From assembly GCF_026015985.1 (NCBI RefSeq), contig NZ_CP110389.1, positions 744,001 through 808,000 on the forward strand: a stretch of 64,000 nucleotides of DNA, in the 5' to 3' direction. Position numbers and translations under genes: made by a program. Shown here piece after piece: positions 1 through 10,541 of the stretch. Source of the stretch: Rhodopseudomonas sp. P2A-2r. Its GTDB lineage: Bacteria; Pseudomonadota; Alphaproteobacteria; Rhizobiales; Xanthobacteraceae. The notes under the pieces were generated by a model that was not told where the DNA came from, made no database searches, and was given only the letters and a program-made list of their open reading frames with translations. The number at the start of each line of letters is the position of its first letter. Positions within the stretch are counted from its first letter, which is position 1.

Positions 1-1
1 C

Positions 2-690
2 CGCGAATTCCCGAAAGTCTCCGGTGGACAGTTTCAAAATTCCCGTTTTGGAGAGATTGCGCTTGGAGACTCGGTTCGATCGCCACTGCGGCCCAAACTT
101 GGCACTCAGTTTGAGCAAATTCTCCGGGTCTCGGCCACTTCGTTCGCGTCACCGATGTCCTCGGCGAGAAGTCACCAGACGTCGGCTTCCGTGCAGTCCA
201 GCTCGAAGCGTCTCCGCTCTTTAATGATCCGGTGCAGGCCTCGGAAAAGCTCGTGACGGTCCGGGACTTTCGCACGAACCTGTGGGACCGGCCCAACTTC
301 AGGGTTCGGCGCGTCAATGCCGAAGATCTCTCTCCAAGTCCGACGGGCGTTCGCCGCAATATAGCTTATCGACCGAAGAACAATAAGCTGGGCCGCGTGG
401 CTGGCGAAATATTCGACGTGAAAATCAGGGACGGCAACGACCATCTTTCACTTCCGTATTGCGGACTTGTGACGTCCCGTGGTCGATCGTTCGCGGACAA
501 GCAAAGCGTCGGGGCCCCTGTCATTTCAAAATCCGGTGCTTTATCCGGCTTTATCATGGGGCGTAGCGCCCATGAAAGTCTAATTCTCCCCGTCGACGAG
601 CTGACGAAAGAGCGATCGCTCTCTTTCGGGACCTTCGGCGAAGATTGGCCCAAGGTCCGCATCGCGGACGAGAAGAATCGCGCCTCCTGA
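2..690 (+). CDS. Trypsin-like serine peptidase-type protein, 5' end outside window, one frameshift
   Basis: An open frame enters from the window edge (position 2) and runs to about 125. It must lose register by one base in the GGG run at 126-128 before continuing to the TGA at 688-690. With one G added the protein reads through smoothly (FEQILRGLGHFVRVTDV). The C-terminal part contains QSVGAPVISKSGALSGFI, which resembles the nucleophile region of trypsin-like peptidases (usually GDSGAPVI..G.L.G). Here the usual Asp-Ser pair appears as Ser-Val, so activity is doubtful. The N-terminus, with any His and Asp of a triad, lies outside the window. A GTG at 232 could start a shorter product, but the frame is open and protein-like well upstream of it. 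Family assignment rests on one motif and is tentative. Confidence 0.4.
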
Positions 691-982
691 GGGACGCAAC
701 CGCAACGCTTTCCGATCTGTTGGGTAGCAGAAAGCCAGTCGAAGTAGCATTTGTGACTTCGCCCGCCATCTAGGCGGATCCGATAATATCGCATTGTTCT
801 AGCCATCTGAATCCCAGCCGTTTTCGGATATGGTTTCGATGCATGTAGCAACCTGTGCGGGCAGATGTCATGCGCTCATGGCGGCAGACCGAGTAACCGC
901 TAGTGCGACGCAGCATTTTGCCGCTTGAGATATGGTCCTACCTTGTTGTCATCAGTCGGAGGTCCGCCAATCGGAACCGCGG

Positions 983-2587
983 TCACGCATCGGCGATCAG
1001 GCCGGTGCCGGCCGGGACGATGGGCGGGATCGCCGATGCGCCGTGCAGGCGCAGTGCATGGGCGACCAGCCCGCGCATCACATTCGCGCGTGCTGTTCGT
1101 GCCATGAGATGACGCGCCGAGGTGAAATAGACGTATTCGAGCGCATTGCGGACGCCGACAGGACCAGCCGCGGTCAGCGCCTTCGTCACGTCCTCGGACA
1201 ACGGCTGATCGGCGGCCGTCATGGTCATGCCCATCATCACGACGAGTGCGGGCGGGCTGTAGGGGATGTCGTAGGCGAAGGTGTTGGCGGCATCGAGCGC
1301 TGCGCGGTCGCCCGACGCCAGTAGCGTGATACATTTCAGCACGCGCATATGCAGCATGAAATCGGACGCCGGATCGGCCATCTCGATGCCGCGGTCGAAC
1401 AGGATGACGGCTTCCTTGAAGTTGCCCCGCGCCTGCCGCAACTGACCCATCACGGGCAGCGCGGCGGCGAAGTCGGCCGTGCGTGCGAAGGCGCGTTCGG
1501 CGATATCTTCGGCCAGGTCGAGATGACCGCGATGAATGAAATACAGCAGCTTGGCGGCCGCCAGCATCAGCAGCGGATTGTTCTCGATGGCCGGCAAGCA
1601 ATCCAGCACGGTGGCCTCGATCTCGCTCTCAAGCTCGTCGCGTTCCTCGCTGCTGACACCCGTGAAGGGACTGGCGAGAACCAGGCGCGCGAACAGATGC
1701 AGGCACCATTGCAGCGCGATGTCGGGATTGGCGGGATTTTGCGCACGCATGGCGCTCAGCTCCTGGCCCTTCTTGAGCCAGGCTGGATTGGACGACGACA
1801 GCAAAGTCGACGCCTTGCGCAGGCGGATGTCGAGCGGCTGGTCGGACGGTGTGCCGAGCCCCGCCGAGGCATGGGCCAGCGCGTTTCGCAGCTCCTTGAT
1901 CGTGCCCTGCGAAACCCGCGTCGCTTCCGACGCAAAGGATGCGCTGTCGGCGAGATCGAGGCGGAACGCCCTGACGATGCGTTTCGACGGCATCTCGCGC
2001 AGTGTCGCCGTGCAATCGGGGCGATCGTCGGTGGTCTGAAAGCTCACCTGCAAGACATAGCGCAGCCCGCTTGAGACACTGTGGCGCCAGTCGTCGACGA
2101 TGACGGTTTTCTGCGCGGGTGACATGCCGGCGGCGATTCCGTCGCGCAAGTGATCGAGCAGCGATAACGCCCGCGTGTCGATGCGGTCGCGTTGCTCGAC
2201 AAAGGCCGGAACTACTGCGAGATAGGCATCGATCGGTCCCGACAGCGGTGACGCCATGATCGGCACCGCCGATGGTTCGGCGATCCAGACATAACCCTCG
2301 CCATATTGCGTGGCGATGTAGCGGGGCGACTTGGCGCTGTCGCCGAGTTTGGCGCGCAGACGGTTGACCAGGAAATCGATGTTGCGGTCGGAAGACTCGT
2401 TTTCCGGCGACGCGATCTCCTCGATCAGCCGGCTGCGCGACATCAACTGATGCGGGTTGCGCGAAAAGGCAAGCAACAGTGCCCGCTCGTTGCGGGTGAA
2501 CTGGATAGTTTTGCTGCCTCGTCGCGCGAATAGGCAGGTCTCGTCCAGGATCAGCTCTCCGAACGAGAGGCCTTGCGCCTTGCTCAT
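983..2587 (-). CDS. Winged-helix (OmpR/CadC-type) transcriptional regulator with large C-terminal region
   Basis: 534 aa from the ATG at 2587, chosen because the DNA-binding domain begins about ten residues later; longer upstream starts add low-complexity sequence. Residues ~10-105 form a Trans_reg_C winged helix (RNERALLLAF, DRNIDFLVNRLRAKLGD, then the GEGYVW wing typical of OmpR-family members). There is no receiver domain and no membrane segment. The remaining ~400 residues are helical and alanine/leucine-rich with TPR-like pairs (for example around AERAFARTADFAAALPVMGQ), as in CadC/HilA-like regulators with a C-terminal TPR sensor. It is divergent from the autotransporter, with a 606-base spacer holding a palindrome, so that gene is a reasonable target. 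The ligand or signal is unknown. Confidence 0.8.
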   Translation of the reverse strand: MSKAQGLSFGELILDETCLFARRGSKTIQFTRNERALLLAFSRNPHQLMSRSRLIEEIASPENESSDRNIDFLVNRLRAKLGDSAKSPRYIATQYGEGYVWIAEPSAVPIMASPLSGPIDAYLAVVPAFVEQRDRIDTRALSLLDHLRDGIAAGMSPAQKTVIVDDWRHSVSSGLRYVLQVSFQTTDDRPDCTATLREMPSKRIVRAFRLDLADSASFASEATRVSQGTIKELRNALAHASAGLGTPSDQPLDIRLRKASTLLSSSNPAWLKKGQELSAMRAQNPANPDIALQWCLHLFARLVLASPFTGVSSEERDELESEIEATVLDCLPAIENNPLLMLAAAKLLYFIHRGHLDLAEDIAERAFARTADFAAALPVMGQLRQARGNFKEAVILFDRGIEMADPASDFMLHMRVLKCITLLASGDRAALDAANTFAYDIPYSPPALVVMMGMTMTAADQPLSEDVTKALTAAGPVGVRNALEYVYFTSARHLMARTARANVMRGLVAHALRLHGASAIPPIVPAGTGLIADA

Positions 2588-3193
2588 ACCAAACTCCAGT
2601 CGCGCTTTTGGACCGGCACCGAAACCGGGCCTCGGTTTCGAACCGGGCGATTCTGCGCTTGTCCGCTTATACCTTATCCTGCCACCGTCAGGATGCGGTC
2701 CGTTGTCTTGCGCACCTTGGTTCCAGGTCGACACGAAGGCCGCCCGATTTTGCCGGCCGGCCTTCACTGCTCGCAAGCAAGGGAGGGCACGGCCCCTGAG
2801 CACACCCAGCACGATGGTGCCGACTAAGGCCATGGGCCGCATAGGGCGGCGACGATGCTCTGACTGACGAATTCGGTCATGGGAGGCGCATCTCTGTCGC
2901 GTGTTTCAGCGCAGGGCAATGTCGACGACGTCGAATCGAGGCCAGCGTCTCGCACGACATGTGCGGAACCGCGTATCGGCATTCTCACGCTTTTTCTCTG
3001 CCACACGCATCGCGTGTGGAATGTTGCGGCAATGTTATGAATTGTTCAGCAATTGTTAGAAAGCGTGCTCTTTCAGTTACTTACGAATTGTCTTTTGCCG
3101 CGCAACACTGATTTTTGGTTGTGAAGGTGCCCCGGTCCGGTGTTGAACTCCCATCCTGAGATGCGCCACGGCGTGGAAGTGACGGGGACGAAC
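2588..3193. other. Intergenic region between regulator and autotransporter
   Basis: 606 bases without a convincing gene. The left part is the promoter side of the winged-helix regulator. The right part is AT-richer (about 3020-3115) and holds the likely promoter of the autotransporter. It includes the inverted repeat at 3001-3019, listed separately. Confidence 0.5.
3001..3019. promoter_or_regulatory. Inverted repeat CCACACGC-atc-GCGTGTGG
   Basis: Perfect 8-bp arms separated by three bases, lying between the divergent winged-helix regulator and the autotransporter. No T-run follows, so an operator is more likely than a terminator. Binding by the adjacent regulator is inference. Confidence 0.4.
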
Positions 3194-6100
3194 ATGCAGT
3201 TTGGTCGTGGACAAGAGTGGATGCGCAGCGCTGCAGGCGCGGCTTTGGCGTTCGGGGTGTCGGTCTCGATGGCAACACTGGCGCAGGCCGCATGTACGCC
3301 GGCAGCCACCGCACCGACGCCTGCGCCGGGCACCACGGTGACTTGCGATTTGACGACCATCGATCAGAATCCTTCTTCGGGCTATGGCACCGGCATTCAA
3401 ACGGGCATCACGATCGACGTCCTCAATGGCGCGACAGTGCAAGGAACGGGGGCGCCGGCCGCGGCATCTGGGTCGGAGATGCCACGATCCGCAACGGTGT
3501 TGGCGCTTCGATTCTAGGCGGGCTTAGCGGCATCAGTTCGTCCTCGAACGTGACGCTGACCAATCAAGCGGGCGCTAGCATTTCCGGTGGGACCAATGGC
3601 GTCGTTTCGACAGCCGGCGCCATCACGGTCGATAATGCAGGAAGCATCACCGCAACAAGTGGGGCCGCCATCGATGCCCTCATCGACATCACGGTGATCA
3701 ACCGCGCTGGCGGTGTCATTTCCGGTGGGCCAAGCGCCATATTCGCACGCGGTGGCAACGTCACCCTCGACAATGCCGGGAGCATCACGAGCGCAGGTAC
3801 GACCGTTTCCGCCTTCGATCGTGTGGCGCTGATCAACCGGGCCGGAGCAACCATCAGCGGCAGCATCATTGGAGCCAACGGTGTTGACGTGAATAATTCC
3901 GGACACATCGACATCCTCGGTGGCCCGAATCTGAAGGTGGTCAATACCGGGACGGGGTCGATTGGCAACATATTCGGCCTGGGGGCGCCGATATCGACAA
4001 TTCCGGAACGGTGGCCGACATCAACACCGTCGGGACGAGCAGTGTGGTCAATCGCGCCGGCGGAAGCATGGGCAACGTTGTCGGGTATGGCAGTCTTGTC
4101 AATCACGCTGGCGGACACATAGCAGGCGTCGGTGCCGGGGACATGTCCGTCGATAATTTCGGGACGATTGGGACCATAACGGTGAGCGGCAACTCGCAAA
4201 TCGTGAACAATGCGGGAGCAAGCATCGCCGGCTCGACGTTTGGTATTCAAGGGTTTTTCGGATTCCCTGCGTCGATCGTCAACGCTGGCACCATCAGCGG
4301 CACCACCGGTGCGATACGGGTGATGAACGGCGGCGACACAATCGCCAATCTCGCCGGCGGCAGCATCATTGGCGAGACCTTCGGCGTTCATGCCAATCTC
4401 GATGTGTCCATCATCAATTCCGGAAGGATTTCAGGTGCAGCAGCGGCGAGCTACGGCGTTTTCGCGGGCGGCGCGTTGCAACTGTTCAACAATGTTGGAG
4501 CCAGCATCAGCGGGTCAGTGTACGGAATTTTTGGAAGCGGTGGCGCATCGATCGTCAACTCCGGAAGCATTAGCGGCGGTACAGCCGCGATCTGGTTCGG
4601 CGCCGGCGGCAATACACTCACGCTGACGCCGGGCTCCGCCATCTCCGGCTATGTCGTCGGCTTCGGCGACACGTTGCAACTCGGCGGCATTGGCGCGGCG
4701 AATTTTGATATCTCGCAACTCGGCTTTGACCCCACACATAAATATTCTGGCTTCATCACTTTCAACAAGGTCGACAGCTCGCTGTGGACGCTGACCGGCG
4801 CCTCGACCTATGCCTACCCCGTCAATGTTAATGGCGGCACGCTCGCGGTGAACGGCAATCTCGCTTCCGCCAGCCTGCTCACCGTCAATCCCGGCGGCAT
4901 CCTCGGCGGCTCTGGCATTGTCGGCGTCACTGCCATCAATGGCGGCACGCTGGCGCCCGGCAATTCCATCGGCACGCTGACCATCGCCAGCCTGACCATG
5001 ACGGCGGCCTCGACCTATCTGGTGCAGGTCGAAGGTGCCGCATCGGACAGGACGATCATCACCGGGACTGCCGCGATCGCCGGCAAGGTCAGTGTCGATC
5101 CGCTGGCGCGCCTCACATCGACCACGACCTATACGATCATCAATGCGGGCACCCTGACCGGCACATTCGACACCGTCTCCCTCACGAACAATTTCGGCCG
5201 CAATGCGCGGCTGAGCTATGCCGGCAACAACGTGCTGCTGACCCTCGATCCCGGCCTGTTGTCGCCGATCCTGCCGGGCAATGCCTCGGTCAATCACAGG
5301 AACGTGGCTGCCGGCATCGACAATGCGCTGGAGGGCGGGGCGGCCATGCCGGCGTCGTTCAATGGGTTGTTCCTGCTGGGCGGCAACAATCTGCTCAATG
5401 CGCTGACGCAGATCTCGGGCGAGACCTCAACCGGTTCGCAGCAGACCACCTTCGATGCCATGACCCAGTTCATGGGCGTGCTGTCCGATCCCTTCACCGC
5501 CGGTCGCGGTGGTCCTGCGCCGACGCCTCTCGCATTCGCCGAAGACGACGCGCTCGCTTATGCGCCGAACGGCCGCAAGCGCACCCGCACCGAACGTGAC
5601 GTCTTTGCGATGTTCACCAAGGCGCCGCCGCGCGCCTATGAGGCGCGCTGGAACGTCTGGGCTGCCGGCTTCGGCGGGTCGCGCACCACCGATGGCAACA
5701 CCGCCCTCGGCTCCAACCGCACCACCGGCAACATCGCGGCGGCTGCCGTCGGCGCCGACTACTGGTTCTCACCGTCCACCGTGGCCGGCTTCGCGCTGGC
5801 CGGTGGCGGCACCGGCTTCTCGGTTGCGGGTGGCGGCAGCGGCCAGTCCGACCTGTTCCAGGCCGGCGCCTTCGTTCGTCACAGCGTCGCGTCGTCCTAT
5901 ATCACCGCGACCGCGGCTTACGGCTGGCAGGACATCAGCACCGATCGCCTGATCACCGCGGTCGGCACCGAGCGACTGCGCGCGAACTTCAATGCCAATG
6001 CGTTTTCCGGCCGCATCGAAGCCGGCAATCGCTGGCTACTGCCGGAGCTCGGTGGCGTCGGCCTGACGCCTTACGCGGCCGTTCAGGTCACGGCTTTCGA

Positions 6101-6491
6101 TCTGCCTGGCTATACGGAGACCTCGGCGAGCGGTGCCGGCGGGTTCGCTCTCACCTATGCCGGCAAGACCGTCACCGCGACCCGCACCGAACTAGGTCTG
6201 CGCGGCGACAAGTCGTGGGCCCTGGCGGAAGGGCTGCTCACGCTGCGCGGCCGCGCCGCCTGGGCGCACGACTACACAACCGACCGCAATGTCAGCGCCG
6301 TGTTCCAGTCGCTGCCCGGCTCGACCTTCATCGTCAACGGCGCCAGCGCCGCCCGCAACGCCGCGCTGACCTCGGCTTCGGCCGAAATGTCCCTCGCCGG
6401 CGGCTGGTCGGTGGCGGCCACCTTCGATGGCGAGTTCTCCGATGTCAGCCGCAGCTACGCCGGCAAGGGCGTCGTGCGGTATGCGTGGTAG
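3194..6491 (+). CDS. Autotransporter (type V secretion) with two -1 frameshifts in the passenger
   Basis: As read, the reading frame breaks twice. Adding one G at the GGGGG run 3448-3452 and one at 3981-3985 restores a single protein of about 1,099 aa. The ATG at 3194 (GGGGA upstream) opens a signal peptide ending near ATLAQA, after an extended N-terminus. The passenger is a run of short beta-helix-like repeats (NAGSIT, NSGSISGG, GASISG, NRAG). A 'PATR'-like linker follows, then a C-terminal ~280-residue autotransporter beta-barrel beginning around RWNVWAAGFGGSR and ending KGVVRYAW, with the terminal aromatic residue expected for outer-membrane insertion. The passenger would be exported to the surface; its function (adhesin-like) is inferred from the repeat type only. 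The last frame alone (from about 4011) lacks a signal peptide and could not be secreted. Confidence 0.8.
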
Positions 6492-6904
6492 CGCCGCGCG
6501 GCCCGCGTCGCGGCCACATTTCGATAAGTGTCAGCCTTCCCGATCTCATGCTCGCGAAACGCGGCATGATTTGGTGTTGAAAGCGCCGGAAAAGAGCCTT
6601 CTAGAGCGGAATGTCGGCCTCTTAGGAACACTTATTCTACGCTCAGCTAACGCGTCCTTTGCCGTCGATGAGCCATTCCATAACGTCTGATGAGCGAACG
6701 ACCGGAGTTGGCGCGGAGCGGGCATTTGGTGAAGGGCCAAGTGCCATCTTCGGACATTGCGGCTGATGCGGAGTACGGGAGTTAGGCGCCACCTCTGATG
6801 CGCCTTCCTTATTGGCGGCGAATTCCAGCGGCCATCAGTAATATGAGGCATCGGGACAAATAGCCGACGGTCGGGTCTCATCCCGTCACTCTCATTTCGA
6901 TCGG
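6492..6904. other. Intergenic region, no gene recognised
   Basis: 413 bases between the convergent autotransporter and LysR genes. Short open frames on both strands show no family resemblance. No strong hairpin with a T-run was seen. Confidence 0.4.
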
Positions 6905-7792
6905 TCAGGCCAAAATGGATTTCACCAACTCGCGTTCTGCAAGAATGAAATCGAAGAACGCCGCAATACGCGGGACCTGACGGAGGTCAGGATGCGCCAG
7001 CAGGCGCCAGCTTCGAGACAGCTCCGGAATTGGGCCGAGCACGCGTACGAGATCGGGTTCGGCGTCGCCCAGGGACGCGGGGAGGGGCCCAAGGCCCAAT
7101 CCCGACTTCACGGCATAGATAAGACCCAACACGCTGTTCGTGCGCGCCGACATCTTGACGTCCGGCGCCACGTTCCGCAGCCATACCGATGCGCGGTGCA
7201 TGCTGAGCGTTTCATCGAAGCCGACAAGCTGATGATTTGGTAGGTCATTCACCGTCGTAGGCTGGCCGTGCTGTTCGACGTAACCCCGGCTCGCATAGAC
7301 CGCCCAGATCGAATCCGCGACCTTGCGGCCGACAAGTTCGTCGTCGGTATCGCCGGACCGGAAGGCGACATCGGCCTCGCCCTTCGACAGATCGAGGTAT
7401 CGGTCGCTCGTTACAAATTCAATCCGAAGCTTGGGATGGCGGGTCTGGAAGCGCTCGATGAGGGCGGATTTAGTCATGCGGCCGATGATCGGTTCTGGGC
7501 AAGTCACCCGGATCACACCGGTCAGGTCGTTGGCCTCATCGTTGACCCGCCGTTCGAAGTCGGTCACCGCGGCTTCGATGCGCTCGGCGTGGGGTAACAA
7601 CTCCTCGCCGAATTTTGTCAGGCGATAGCCTGACGGGTGACGCTTCACCAGCGGCTGCCCGATCGCGCGCTCCAGTTCGACTAAGCGCCGCTGTACCGTC
7701 GATTGACTAAGCCCCAACGATTTCCCGGCGGCGATCGTGCTGTGGTGTCGGGCCACGGCGAGAAAATACTTCAAATCGTTCCAATCGAACAT
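6905..7792 (-). CDS. LysR-family transcriptional regulator
   Basis: 295 aa from the ATG at 7792 (MFDWNDLKYFLAVA). Residues 1-60 are the LysR winged HTH (STIAAGKSLGLSQSTVQRRL), followed by the linker helix and the effector-binding domain (~90-290). It is transcribed away from the TctC-type receptor gene with 130 bases between, the usual arrangement for a LysR protein controlling its divergent neighbour. The effector is unknown; a carboxylate handled by the neighbouring receptor is an inference. Confidence 0.9.
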   Translation of the reverse strand: MFDWNDLKYFLAVARHHSTIAAGKSLGLSQSTVQRRLVELERAIGQPLVKRHPSGYRLTKFGEELLPHAERIEAAVTDFERRVNDEANDLTGVIRVTCPEPIIGRMTKSALIERFQTRHPKLRIEFVTSDRYLDLSKGEADVAFRSGDTDDELVGRKVADSIWAVYASRGYVEQHGQPTTVNDLPNHQLVGFDETLSMHRASVWLRNVAPDVKMSARTNSVLGLIYAVKSGLGLGPLPASLGDAEPDLVRVLGPIPELSRSWRLLAHPDLRQVPRIAAFFDFILAERELVKSILA

Positions 7793-7922
7793 GGTGCGAT
7801 TATGCACTTCTGCGGCGGGGGACCGCAATCCTGCGGCTTACGACGGTGGCATTGGACGTCTAGGCTTTTTATGAGGACGCCAACAGGCGTTCCCTGGCGG
7901 CCTAGATATCCGGGAGATCGAG

Positions 7923-8900
7923 ATGAAGAGCCTTGTACACCCGCTGATATTGGGGGTGGTGACGACCGCCCTCGTATCGTCGGCCGTCGCGCAGCCAGCA
8001 AGGGCTGAATGCTCGCAGCCCGTCAAAATGATCGTGTCATACCCGCCGGGGTCGCCAGACGATGTGATCGCGCGAATCATGGCGCAAAAGCTCTCCGAGG
8101 CGGGCGGGCGGTTCTATGTCGAGAATCTCCCCGGCGCCGGCGGGATGATCGGCACCGCGACGGCCGCCAAGGCGTTGCCGGACGGCTGCACCATGGTCAT
8201 CGTCAATCAGAACTTCGTCGTTCAGCCCGCGATCGGCGAAAAGCTTGCCTACGAGGTTCCCGACAGTTTTACGCCGGTCACACTATTGGTCGCGGCGCCC
8301 GAAACGATTTCGGTCAACCCGTCCGTGCCCGCTACCACCATCAAGGAACTTGTTGCGCTGGTGCATGCGAGCCCCGCCAAGTACAATTACGCTTCGCCCG
8401 GTTATGGTTCTTCGCCGCATCTCGCAAGCGAGCGGCTATTCAAACACACGCTCGGGCTCGACGTCGTGCACGTCCCGTTCCAGGGCGGGCCTCCGGCCGT
8501 GACCTCAACGGTTGCCGGTCACACCCAGATTCTGCACCTCACCCTTCCGATCGTTGCCCCGCTGGTGCGCGACGGCAAACTTCGTTTGCTCGCAATTGCC
8601 GACAAGACGCGCGCTCCAGAATTTCCCAGCATTCCCACGCTGGAGGAGGCAGGCATACCGAACCACGAGGTCGGATTCTGGGACGGGATATTGCTGCCGA
8701 AGGGAACGCCTGACGACATCGTCGAACTCAGGCATCGGCAAATTGGTCAGATCATGGCGTTGCCGGACGTGCGGGATCGGTTGGCAGGGCTTGGATATAC
8801 GCCGATCAATGGCTCGCCGAACGCGTTCGCGGCGCATCTGCAGACCGAGCTAAGCAAATGGAAAGCTATCGTCCGCGACGGCAACATCAAACCTGAATAA
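7923..8900 (+). CDS. Tripartite tricarboxylate transporter (Bug/TctC) receptor
   Basis: 325 aa, start at the ATG 7923 with GGGAG ten bases upstream. A Sec signal peptide ends near residue 28 (AQPARA). Family marks are VKMIVSYPPGSPDDVIARI, GAGGMIGT and, later, HVPFQGGPPAVTSTVAGHTQ. Bug proteins are periplasmic receptors for carboxylic acids, but the matching TctA/TctB membrane genes are absent nearby, as is common for orphan Bug receptors. It forms a short unit with the methyltransferase that starts 32 bases after its stop. Confidence 0.88.
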   Translation: MKSLVHPLILGVVTTALVSSAVAQPARAECSQPVKMIVSYPPGSPDDVIARIMAQKLSEAGGRFYVENLPGAGGMIGTATAAKALPDGCTMVIVNQNFVVQPAIGEKLAYEVPDSFTPVTLLVAAPETISVNPSVPATTIKELVALVHASPAKYNYASPGYGSSPHLASERLFKHTLGLDVVHVPFQGGPPAVTSTVAGHTQILHLTLPIVAPLVRDGKLRLLAIADKTRAPEFPSIPTLEEAGIPNHEVGFWDGILLPKGTPDDIVELRHRQIGQIMALPDVRDRLAGLGYTPINGSPNAFAAHLQTELSKWKAIVRDGNIKPE

Positions 8901-8932
8901 TCCGATCTGAAACGAGTTCGAAAGCGCGTGCC

Positions 8933-9799
8933 ATGAACATAGAGTTTTCCGTCGACCCTGATGTTGCCACGGCGGCGATGCGCGCGCAGTGGGACCAGGC
9001 GGCCCGGGGCTGGCGCGACTCCGGCGCCGTCATTCGGCCGTGGCTGCAGCAGGCGACGCAGGCCATGCTTGGAATGGCCGGCGTTAAACCCGGCGCCCAT
9101 GTCCTCGATGTGGCCGCCGGCGCCGGAGACCAGACCCTTGATATCGCCGAGCGGGTTGGTCCAGACGGCTACGTGCTGGCCACGGATTTATCGCCCGAGA
9201 TTATTCAATTCGCAGCGCAGCAGGCTACTGCCGCGGGTCATCGCAACGTCGAGACGCGCGTTTCGGACGGACAGAACTTGCAGGTCGAGGACACCAGATT
9301 CGATGCGGTGGTGTGCAGGCTAGGCCTGATGTTTTTCGGCGACCCGTTACAGGGATTGCGTGAAATGGCGCGGGTGCTCAAACCCGGTGGCGGCGTCTGT
9401 ACCATGGTGTTCGGGTCGCCCCAGGCCAATCCCTGTGTGACGACGCTGATGTCGACGGCGCTCGGGCACGCCGGCCTGCCGCCGCGCGATCCGTTTCAGC
9501 CCGGCGGACTGCTCAGTCTCGGCAAGCTCGGCCTGATCGATGACCTGTTCAAGGGGGCGGGATTCCGCGAGGTCGCGACCACCAGCGTTGCAGCGCCGTT
9601 TCACCTCCCGACCGTCAAGGACTACATGAAATTCGTACGAACATCGGCGGGGCCGATCGTCGAGATATTGAAGAGCCTTGACGGCGTTAAGGCTGAAGCC
9701 GCATGGGCGGATATGGAGCAAGTTCTCAGTCGATATGAAACGGCCACCGGGTGGGAAGGTCCAAATCAAATGTTATTGACGGCCGCAAGAAAATTGTAG
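8933..9799 (+). CDS. Class I SAM-dependent methyltransferase
   Basis: 288 aa. The SAM-binding motif I is HVLDVAAGAGDQTLDIA (about residues 56-72). An acidic residue follows at the end of beta-2 (ATDLSPE), and the UbiE/Methyltransf_11-type motifs FDAVVCRLGLMFF and EMARVLKPGGGVC come later. The closest general type is the ubiquinone/menaquinone methyltransferase-like group acting on small molecules. The substrate is not evident. It follows the Bug receptor in the same direction and may be co-transcribed with it. Confidence 0.85.
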   Translation: MNIEFSVDPDVATAAMRAQWDQAARGWRDSGAVIRPWLQQATQAMLGMAGVKPGAHVLDVAAGAGDQTLDIAERVGPDGYVLATDLSPEIIQFAAQQATAAGHRNVETRVSDGQNLQVEDTRFDAVVCRLGLMFFGDPLQGLREMARVLKPGGGVCTMVFGSPQANPCVTTLMSTALGHAGLPPRDPFQPGGLLSLGKLGLIDDLFKGAGFREVATTSVAAPFHLPTVKDYMKFVRTSAGPIVEILKSLDGVKAEAAWADMEQVLSRYETATGWEGPNQMLLTAARKL

Positions 9800-9881
9800 A
9801 CCCCCTCCATGAGGGACAACGGTCGTTCGTTTCATACGGTCGCTTCTGACGCAAAGCTGCCATCCAGTTAGCGAGCTCTAA

Positions 9882-9992
9882 CAGTCTGCTGAAAAACTCC
9901 GGCGCCGGGCGTCAAAACCGTGAACAAAACGGAATCTAAAAGAGTCTGGAACGGAATCGAACTGCGGCGGAATTGAGTTTTTCAGCAGACTG
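9882..9992. mobile_element. MITE-like element, 18-bp terminal inverted repeats, CTAA target duplication
   Basis: CAGTCTGCTGAAAAACTC at 9882-9899 is repeated as its exact reverse complement at 9975-9992. The 111-bp unit is flanked on both sides by CTAA (9878-9881 and 9993-9996), as expected of a target-site duplication. The interior is too short for a transposase, so it would move in trans. The 4-bp YTAR-type duplication suggests an IS5-superfamily-like transposase; that attribution is inference. It sits between the methyltransferase and the M20 operon. Confidence 0.7.
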
Positions 9993-10355
9993 CTAATGTT
10001 ACAAGCGCAGGGGGCGTTCGGTGGACGCAGTGGTCTGTGAAGATGGCGAGCTGCATTCACAGAATTCACGACCGTCCACAGCATTGAATCTTCCATAACA
10101 GTTGATGGACGAATGCTGATGCTTTGCGTGGGCGGCTGCTCTATCGGCCTATCGCCGACCTTCACGCCGCAGCGCGACGGTATCAAAATCGTGGTTTTAT
10201 CAGTGCCTCCTTCGCTTGCAGGCCGCGACCGCGTCTCGGGATACGGCGGGTTGGCTGGATTGACGCGTCGCCCGCGTCAAAAGCCGGAGAGTTGCCGGTA
10301 GATCGCCCTACCAAGCGCAGCCGGTGGTGCTCGGTTGGCAAACGTGAGTTCAAGC

Positions 10356-10367
10356 GCAAAAATTTGC
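10356..10367. promoter_or_regulatory. Possible Crp/Fnr-type operator GCAAAAATTTGC
   Basis: 12-bp near-palindrome matching the recurring GCAATTAATTGC box of this island at 9 of 12 positions, including both GCAA/TTGC half-sites. It lies about 186 bases before the preferred start of the M20 peptidase. It is one of the weakest members of the set. Confidence 0.3.
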
Positions 10368-10541
10368 ATTCCTTGCAACGGGTTTAAGGCATTGGAATTC
10401 GGACACAATCCTGCACAAACCGCGCGGCGATGCTGGTGGCATGCGGAGTGCATTGAGACATGCGTGGTCTCCTGTGACGCCCTTCGGCGTCCTGCTGGTC
10501 GAATGGCTCATGAATATGACGGTCCCCCTATCCTCAGCTCT

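Larger units (their letters stand above)
9800..10541. other. Intergenic region with MITE-like element and candidate operator
   Basis: 742 bases with no supported gene. It contains the 111-bp inverted-repeat element at 9882-9992 and a GCAA...TTGC palindrome at 10356-10367 ahead of the M20 peptidase operon, both listed separately. Confidence 0.45.

Noticed and set aside
3448..3985. Programmed -1 frameshifting as the primary explanation for the autotransporter
   Set aside because: Five unrelated genes in the window show the same kind of one-base loss, so assembly error is simpler; kept only as an alternative.
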